A stretch of 15,284 bases of DNA, taken from the NCBI GenBank assembly GCA_009733775.1, contig WOGZ01000556.1, positions 1-15,284 of the forward strand, in the 5' to 3' direction. Under the pieces are notes generated by a model, which made no database searches, was not told where the DNA came from, and saw only the letters and a list, made by a program, of their open reading frames with translations. Origin of the DNA: Alectoria sarmentosa. Lineage: Eukaryota > Ascomycota > Lecanoromycetes > Lecanorales > Parmeliaceae. Below, one piece after another: positions 11,201-15,284 of the stretch (its first letter is position 1; each line of letters opens with the position of its first letter). The translations under genes were made by a program, and so were the position numbers.

Positions 11201-12230
11201 GAATCCGGTCCGCGGTTGTAAGCAGTCACGCGGAAGAGCAACTCCTCATCATCCTCCTTTGCCATCTCAATAAAGCAGTCGAAGTACCGGTCATCCTCGA
11301 ATATTCCAGTGTCCATCAGCTGGTATTCCCTCTCTGTTTTACCGCGCTTTGCATTTTCGGCGACCAGGTCTTCATAAGGAAATTTCTTTTGCGGGTATTT
11401 GTAGAGATACTTCATGTAAGAATGCTAGATCCGAGTTGTTCAGCCCAATATGCTTCGTAAAGGGGTTGATTATCATACAGTGGGCGTGTTATCGAGGTGG
11501 AAGTGACATTCTTTGACACTTTCGCCGTGGTTGCCTTCAGGATTTGACAGCCCGAACAGTCTTTCCTTTAGGTAGCCATCTTGCTCGTTCCAAAAGCTGC
11601 AAGCAATATTCAGGAGTCCATGAGTGTCCGATACACCAGCAATGCCGTCCTACGCAGATTTCGGAGTCAGCGCCCCCCCTTTAGAGTAAACAACCGAAAT
11701 ATCGGACAAAATTAGAGAGCAGAAAGATTCTTTCGCTGCCAAAACGTGACGATTCATCTGAGTAAAAAGACAGTTCTGGGGAGTAAAGTAATCTTCTGCT
11801 CCCGAAAGAGGGCATGTGACCCCAATTTGCTGCCGTATAGAAAAGGCTTACTCACCTCTCCCCAGCGAAACGTTCTCGATCTGGCATGTTCATGGGGGAA
11901 GTCTAACAGTACGAAGGAAGTCAGCAAGGGCAGCCTTCCCCTTAGGCAGCTTCTTCGCGGCTTACGGCTCCATGCGTCTCCATTCTCGCTGGTGGATAGG
12001 TCAGTATAAAGTCCATATTGATGGTCGTTCCACTCACGAGTAGTCCTCCCTCACTAGAGAGTCAAGATATCAGTGGGCTGGGAACGCTACAACAGCAGTC
12101 GCGCACCTGTAGCCCATTGCCTCTCAGCGACGTAAGGCCCAAATTTTTTCCAATACTTGGAACGTTCCCGGTCTTCTTTCAGGCGCTTTTCTTCCTCGCA
12201 TAGGTACTCGTGCTGGTCGGTTACCACCAT
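8219..12230 (-). CDS. GH63 / MGH1-like family glycoside hydrolase, 13 exons, 1020 aa
   Basis: Seen: thirteen exons join in frame (all on the minus strand): 12230-12107, 12053-12038, 11988-11966, 11902-11856, 11649-11479, 11424-10741, 10670-10253, 10109-10020, 9966-9183, 9135-9029, 8966-8953, 8903-8668, 8567-8219. The start ATG has A at -3 and G at +4 and is preceded in frame by a TAG. Motifs in order: KKFGPYVAERQWATVREDYS (28-47), HFPHEHARSR (55-64), RWGEDGIAG (67-75), NHGESVKE (110-117), NTPTHSYMKYLYKYPQ (124-139), VWFRNTWAW in exon 6, AAWDTAFH (448-455), AYEWNFGDVNPPVHAW (488-503), LNFTWWVNRKD (536-546), GGFLGLDNIG (555-564), GLFGGNSNWRGPIW (780-793), YEFFDADTGRGLGASHQCGW (874-893). Known: these are hallmarks of the long (about 880-residue) GH63/MGH1-like 'glucosidase' family, with an N-terminal beta domain followed by an (alpha/alpha)6 barrel. 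Inference: Asp451 (WDTAFH) and Glu875 (YEFF) sit where the clan GH-G catalytic acid and base are expected. No signal peptide or membrane segment is visible, so it is unlikely to be the ER membrane-bound processing glucosidase I. The substrate is unknown. A polar tail (about 906-1020) extends past the barrel. No stops or frameshifts are present. Confidence 0.92.
8568..8667 (-). other. Intron 12 (100 nt)
   Basis: The donor is ATACTGG|GTAAGCG and the acceptor CCACTAG|AATCAA, with branch site GCTGACT. Without splicing, the protein would stop at TAA immediately after IHDTG. Splicing extends it by about 115 residues beginning GINCRLPQTPRTPT, a polar tail like that of fungal members of the family as I recall them. 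Confidence 0.85.
8904..8952 (-). other. Intron 11 (49 nt)
   Basis: The donor is AATTAC|GTAAGTC and the acceptor TTGCCCAG|ATGCAT, with branch site ACTGATC. It follows the 14-base exon 11 (8966-8953) and joins GSGNY to MHLGRVAEEI. The ATG at 8903 is internal. Confidence 0.88.
8967..9028 (-). other. Intron 10 (62 nt), GC-AG type
   Basis: The donor is CCTACAG|GCAAGTC, a GC donor with otherwise perfect complementarity to the U1 consensus. The acceptor is CCAACAG|GCTCCGG. No GT donor nearby fits the phase. Splicing gives VECPTGSGNYMHLGRVAEE, matching the family's ECPTGSG block. GC-AG introns are a known minority class. Confidence 0.85.
9136..9182 (-). other. Intron 9 (47 nt)
   Basis: The donor is GCAACAG|GTATGC and the acceptor TTTACAG|CAACTGG, with a GCTGATG branch site. 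Splicing recreates GLFGGNSNWRGPIW, one of the most conserved blocks of the family. Reading through the intron gives an unrelated peptide. Confidence 0.92.
9967..10019 (-). other. Intron 8 (53 nt)
   Basis: The donor is CTCG|GTAATA and the acceptor ACTTCAG|GTTTCG, with a GCTGACT branch site. The exon 9 frame forces a phase 1 junction (LDFLGFVERVFQK). A stronger-looking GTAAGC donor at 10003 would give the wrong phase, so the exact donor is slightly less certain than the others. Confidence 0.78.
10110..10252 (-). other. Intron 7 (143 nt)
   Basis: The donor is TTTGGAG|GTAAAT and the acceptor GGTGAAG|ACGTC, with a GCTAAAC branch site about 12 bases before the acceptor. Splicing gives EWNFGDVNPPVHAW. 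The octamer AACTTTGG occurs both in the exon just before the donor (10255-10262) and just before the acceptor (10115-10122). Confidence 0.85.
10671..10740 (-). other. Intron 6 (70 nt)
   Basis: The donor is GACGAA|GTACGTTCC and the acceptor TTCGCGCAG|GTCATC, with branch site GTTGACC. It joins WFDE to VIEKRRTEADEFY in phase 0. This explains the apparent frame change between two overlapping open frames. Confidence 0.9.
11425..11478 (-). other. Intron 5 (54 nt)
   Basis: The donor is CCCACT|GTATGATA and the acceptor GGATCTAG|CATTC, with branch site GCTGAAC. Splicing gives NTPTHSYMKYLY, so the internal ATG at 11415 is a coding methionine, not a start. Confidence 0.88.
11650..11855 (-). other. Intron 4 (206 nt, longest)
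   Basis: The donor is GGAGAG|GTGAGTAAG and the acceptor CTGCGTAG|GACGGC, with a GCTGACT branch site. Splicing fuses RWGE to DGIAGVSD, matching the family's RWGEDGLAG motif. It is the longest intron of the gene, and an internal G7 run lies shortly before the branch site. Nothing recognisable is encoded in it. Confidence 0.85.
11903..11965 (-). other. Intron 3 (63 nt)
   Basis: The donor is GGAGCC|GTAAGC and the acceptor CTGTTAG|ACTTCC, with a GCTGAC branch site. It follows a 23-base exon. Splicing gives DAWSHFPHEHARSR, a conserved N-terminal block of the family. Confidence 0.88.
11989..12037 (-). other. Intron 2 (49 nt)
   Basis: The donor is TACTC|GTGAGTGG and the acceptor CCACCAG|CGAG, with a TACTGAC branch site near the 3' end. 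It follows a 16-base exon. Splicing restores VREDYSENGDAW, as expected for the family. Confidence 0.88.
12054..12106 (-). other. Intron 1 (53 nt)
   Basis: The donor is ACAG|GTGCGC and the acceptor CTCTAG|TGAGG, with a candidate branch site ACTGATA. Removing it joins ...RQWAT to VREDYS, which matches the family's conserved RQWGTVREDY block. It is a phase 1 intron. Confidence 0.88.
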
Positions 12231-12565
12231 GTTGGACTTCGTTGCGGCGAGCAAACGCTAGAGATGTTCCAGAAAGAGCTGTAGTGAATGACCAGCAGTC
12301 TGAGGATACGCAGAATGATAATCGATAGGTTTTAGGAGTCCTGGTAGAGAGTAGAGTATTGGCTTGGTAGGGTCAAGGAGTCGAAGAGGATTGGAGACTC
12401 ATGGGAAATTGCTGCCATGACGGCGAACAGAACGGAATTTCAATCTGAGGGGCAGGAGCGGTGCACTGGAGGCAATGGTACACAGGGAGCAAGCTTAACA
12501 GTCCGAGTTACACACGGACTTTATCTTTGTCTCCGGTTACGGAAGACGATAGCTACCAAGAGCCG

Positions 12566-12571
<6 letters not shown>
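12231..12571 (-). promoter_or_regulatory. Promoter / 5' leader of the GH63-like gene
   Basis: This 341-base stretch of ordinary composition lies between the start codon and the T28 run. On the coding strand it holds two CCAAT boxes (12358-12362 and 12390-12394, about 130 and 160 bases upstream of the ATG), CT-rich stretches typical of fungal promoters, and an AGGGG/CCCCT stress-type element (12448-12452). No clear TATA box is visible. Binding by the CCAAT complex or Msn2/4-type factors is inference. The transcription start is unknown, so part of this may be 5' UTR. Confidence 0.5.
12332..12418 (-). promoter_or_regulatory. Candidate 28-codon upstream ORF
   Basis: An ATG at 12418 opens 28 codons ending in TAA at 12332. 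It begins MAAISHESP and is rich in Ser, Thr and Leu. It lies in a different frame from the main start, 102 bases upstream of it, with no intron donor that would join the two. If transcription starts upstream of 12418 it would act as a uORF and could lower translation of the hydrolase. Both CCAAT boxes lie inside it, which argues instead that this is promoter DNA rather than leader. Confidence 0.25.
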
Positions 12572-12573
<2 letters not shown>

Positions 12574-12599
<26 letters not shown>

Positions 12600-12601
12600 T
12601 T
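12574..12601. repeat. T28 homopolymer at the island edge
   Basis: An uninterrupted run of 28 T (poly-A on the minus strand) lies exactly where the gene island ends and AT-rich DNA begins. It is the longest homopolymer in the window. It could be the poly-A tail of a retroposed or LINE-like element inserted on the minus strand, or simply slippage; sequencing or assembly error in its length is also possible. Confidence 0.9.
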
Positions 12602-14334
12602 CTGTTTCAAATTTTTTTTCAAAATAATGTATTTTTAAAACATTGTATTTTTTGCGCGCGTAAAATTCAAAATAATTTAAAATCAAGATTAAAACATTTT
12701 AATATTAATAATATATATTTTTAATATATACATATTTATATTATTAAAATATATATATTTTTATTTTATTAACGTTATTTTAAATTAAATTTAAAAAAAA
12801 TCAAAATTTAATAATATAAAAACGTAATTATTTTGTTTTTAAGATTTTGAATTTATTATCTTTTAAATATATATATATATACGATAAATAAAATATATTA
12901 AAACGTTATAATTAATTTATAATATATATAAAAAAAAAAAATTTAAATTTTTTTTTTTAAAAATTGTAATTAATTTAAATTTTTTATTTTTTTAATAAAA
13001 AAAAAATTTATAACTTTTTTTATAAATTAGTTTTAATAAATGTTTATATATTAATAAAATATTAATATATATAAAAAAATAAGATATAGTTAAATTAAAA
13101 TATCTTAAATTTATATATATAATTAATTATTAATTTAACGTTATTTTTTATTTTGAATAACGTTTAAATAACGACGTTTAAACTTTTCGAGCGTTTTTAT
13201 AAAAATTTGTATATAAAAATCTCATATCTTTTACTCGTTATCTTTTCAAAGATAAAGTTTTTTCATAATTTCGTAAATTGTAAAACTCATTTTGCGCTTT
13301 TTAAAAACGTAAAAATTATGAAATTCGATTTATTATTCGTCAAATAAATAAATATTCGAACATCGATTTTAAAATCGTATTAAGTTTATTCAAAATGATT
13401 AATGTTTTTTTATTTTAATTACTTATCTGCGAAGACGCGTATAATCGTTATTTTTTTATTAATTTATTTTTTTATTAATTAATTATTAATATTAATATAT
13501 TCGATTTTAACATTTTTCGTTTAAACGTTATTAAATATTTAAAATATATATTCGTTTTTTGCTCGTTTTTTGAAAGCTTTATTAACGTTTTCAAGGTTTT
13601 TTTTAATGATTTCGTTATTATTGATAATCGAGAATAAAATTAAAATCAATAATTATTTATTATTATTTATAAACGCGTAAAAAGATTTTAAAAAAGATTT
13701 CGAATAAACATTTCGTTTTCATAATTGTTATATTTTTATGTTGAAATGATCAAGTTCGTTTTACTTTTTCTATTCGACTATCGTCGAATATAAACTTAAT
13801 AAATTTCATATTTTATATAGCATCTTAATTAAATAATTTATTATCTACTTTCAATAAATTATGAATTCGATCGATCGGGTTTCGTTTAATAACTTAATAT
13901 TTATTTTATCGATGTGTTTTGCATATATTAATTCATAAGTTATTTTAAATTACGAAGTTTTATTTTTATTTTATAAGAACATTTCGTGCGAGTATATTGT
14001 TATAAAATATCGTAAAAGTTTTAAAGCGTCAAAAGATGTTCGATTTATTATCACATCGATGAAATAATATCATTTCGAAACCTCGATTCGAGACACGTTT
14101 AAACGTTAACCTTAAACGAATTTTAATTTTCGTTGAAAACGTTAATCTTATCGACGACGTGATCGTGAAAATTAAATTATATATTTTTATTAATAAAAAC
14201 GTCACGTTAATTGAAGGAGACAGTTTTTAAATTTTTGAAATTATATTTAATTGATGATATATATTCTCATCGTGCGACGTATTTATTCGATTGAAAATTA
14301 ATTAATAAATGCGTCTCAATCGCTGAAAGCAATT

Positions 14335-14600
14335 AATTTCGAAATTTATTAAAATAAATAATTAATAATGTGTCGAAATTATATTAATCGTCGTCAAGTT
14401 TTTTATTCAAATCGAAACGAGCAATTTTTCTAAAAGTTATTAATTTTAAAACTTATTAAAAATAAATCAATTAACGATAAATCAAATTTATCGATCGTCG
14501 TTTAAATTCGAATTTATTGAAATAATTAATTAATAACGTATCAAATTTATCGATTATCGTTTAAATTTATTATTTAAATTAAAAACGAGCATTTTTCGTT
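14335..14600. repeat. Degenerate tandem array with A-B-A-A-B unit order
   Basis: Unit A (about 59 bases, with landmarks AATTAATAACGTATC and ATCGTCGTTTAAA) appears near 14337-14396, 14437-14503 and 14505-14564. Unit B (about 35 bases, landmark AACGAGCA followed by a T-run) appears near 14398-14431 and 14565-14600. The landmarks AATTAATAAYG (14360 and 14528) and ACGAGCA (14417 and 14585) are both exactly 168 bases apart, and ATCAAATTTA (14481 and 14540) is 59 apart. Copies have drifted, often by transitions. Confidence 0.65.
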
Positions 14601-15229
14601 TAAATTAAATAATTATATATTTTATTTTATTTTTATTTTAATTTTATATTATTATAAATTTAAAACATTATAATAAAGATTTTCATTTTTATATAATTAT
14701 AATATTAAGAATTTATTTATCTATTTAATTAACGTGTTTTTTTTATTTAAACATTATTAATAATTATATTATATTAAAATCAAATTATTTTTTAATAATA
14801 CGATTAATAATTCGATTAATTTAATAACGAACTTATATTTTATTATTATATATTTATAAAATTCTTTAATGCGATAATTATTAATTATAAATTATAAATT
14901 TAAATTAAATATATATTATATTATGAAACTTTAAAAAGTTATTAAATTATTAAGTTATAAAATTATTAAATAAAATAAAATTAATACGATTTTAACGTAT
15001 AAAAATATTCGCTTTAAGTATATATAAATAATATTATTTTATTTATTTTATATATATTAATAAATTAGTTTACGTTATATATTATTAATATTAAAACTTT
15101 ATTATATAAAATAATAATATTATATAAATTTATAATATTATTTAATTTAATAAATTTTATAATTAAATTTATATTTAATTAATATATTATTAATATAATT
15201 TCGATAAATTAATAATACGTAATTTAATA

Positions 15230-15284
<55 letters not shown>
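15230..15284. repeat. (AAT)n microsatellite
   Basis: About 18 uninterrupted AAT/ATA repeats run to the window edge, so the full length is unknown. A pure array beside heavily diverged DNA suggests recent slippage. Confidence 0.95.

Larger units (their letters stand above)
12602..15284. other. AT-rich, gene-free block (probable RIP-degraded DNA), right
   Basis: No gene, RNA or intact transposon is visible. Composition is uneven: about 12650-13130 and 14600-15284 are almost pure A/T, whereas 13135-14560 keeps many CpG sites (7 of 10 C in bases 14101-14160 are CpG). It contains a degenerate tandem array near 14335-14600 and ends in a trinucleotide microsatellite. Confidence 0.7.

Noticed and set aside
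8219..12230. The hydrolase as a frameshifted pseudogene
   Set aside because: All apparent frame changes coincide with donor, branch and acceptor signals, and splicing restores conserved family motifs at every junction.
12417..12724. Plus-strand open frames crossing the T28 run
   Set aside because: They run through a homopolymer (poly-Phe) into AT-rich DNA, so they are not credible proteins.

Overview
The window looks like nuclear DNA of a filamentous ascomycete fungus (probably Pezizomycotina). Two things suggest this. One gene carries many short introns with fungal-type GTRNGY-like donors, CTRAY branch sites and YAG-type acceptors. It sits in a two-compartment landscape of very AT-rich, gene-free DNA with sharp edges against normal-composition DNA, as produced by repeat-induced point mutation (RIP). 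No bacterial, plasmid, phage or organellar gene content is visible.

Layout: 1-3863 is AT-rich and gene-free, with one tandem duplication at 953-1240. 3864-4058 is a roughly 195-base islet of ordinary composition without a recognisable gene. 4059-7675 is AT-rich and gene-free. 7676-12571 is an ordinary-composition island with a single gene. 12572-15284 is AT-rich again; it opens with a T28 run, contains a degenerate tandem array (about 14335-14600) and ends in an (AAT)n microsatellite.

The gene lies on the minus strand, start codon at 12230 and stop codon ending at 8219. I rebuilt it as 13 exons and 12 introns, 3063 coding bases, 1020 residues, with every junction in frame. The product is a large cytosolic-looking glycoside hydrolase of the GH63 / MGH1-like (six-hairpin, clan GH-G) family, close to the long 'glucosidase' proteins of bacteria and fungi. 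It has an extra polar C-terminal tail. Its substrate cannot be read from sequence. Three exons are tiny (16, 23 and 14 bases) and one intron has a GC donor. The reading frame carries no stops or frameshifts, so the gene appears intact although AT-rich, probably RIP-degraded, DNA lies on both sides.

Upstream of the start (12231-12571) are two CCAAT boxes, an AGGGG stress-type element and a 28-codon upstream reading frame. Downstream (7676-8218) is a probable 3' UTR and intergenic sequence with a small UAGAC cluster. I found no multi-gene system. The most interesting signals are the gene's unusual splicing architecture and the mutation pattern of the AT-rich DNA: residual C is mostly in CpG, and repeat copies differ almost only by transitions.
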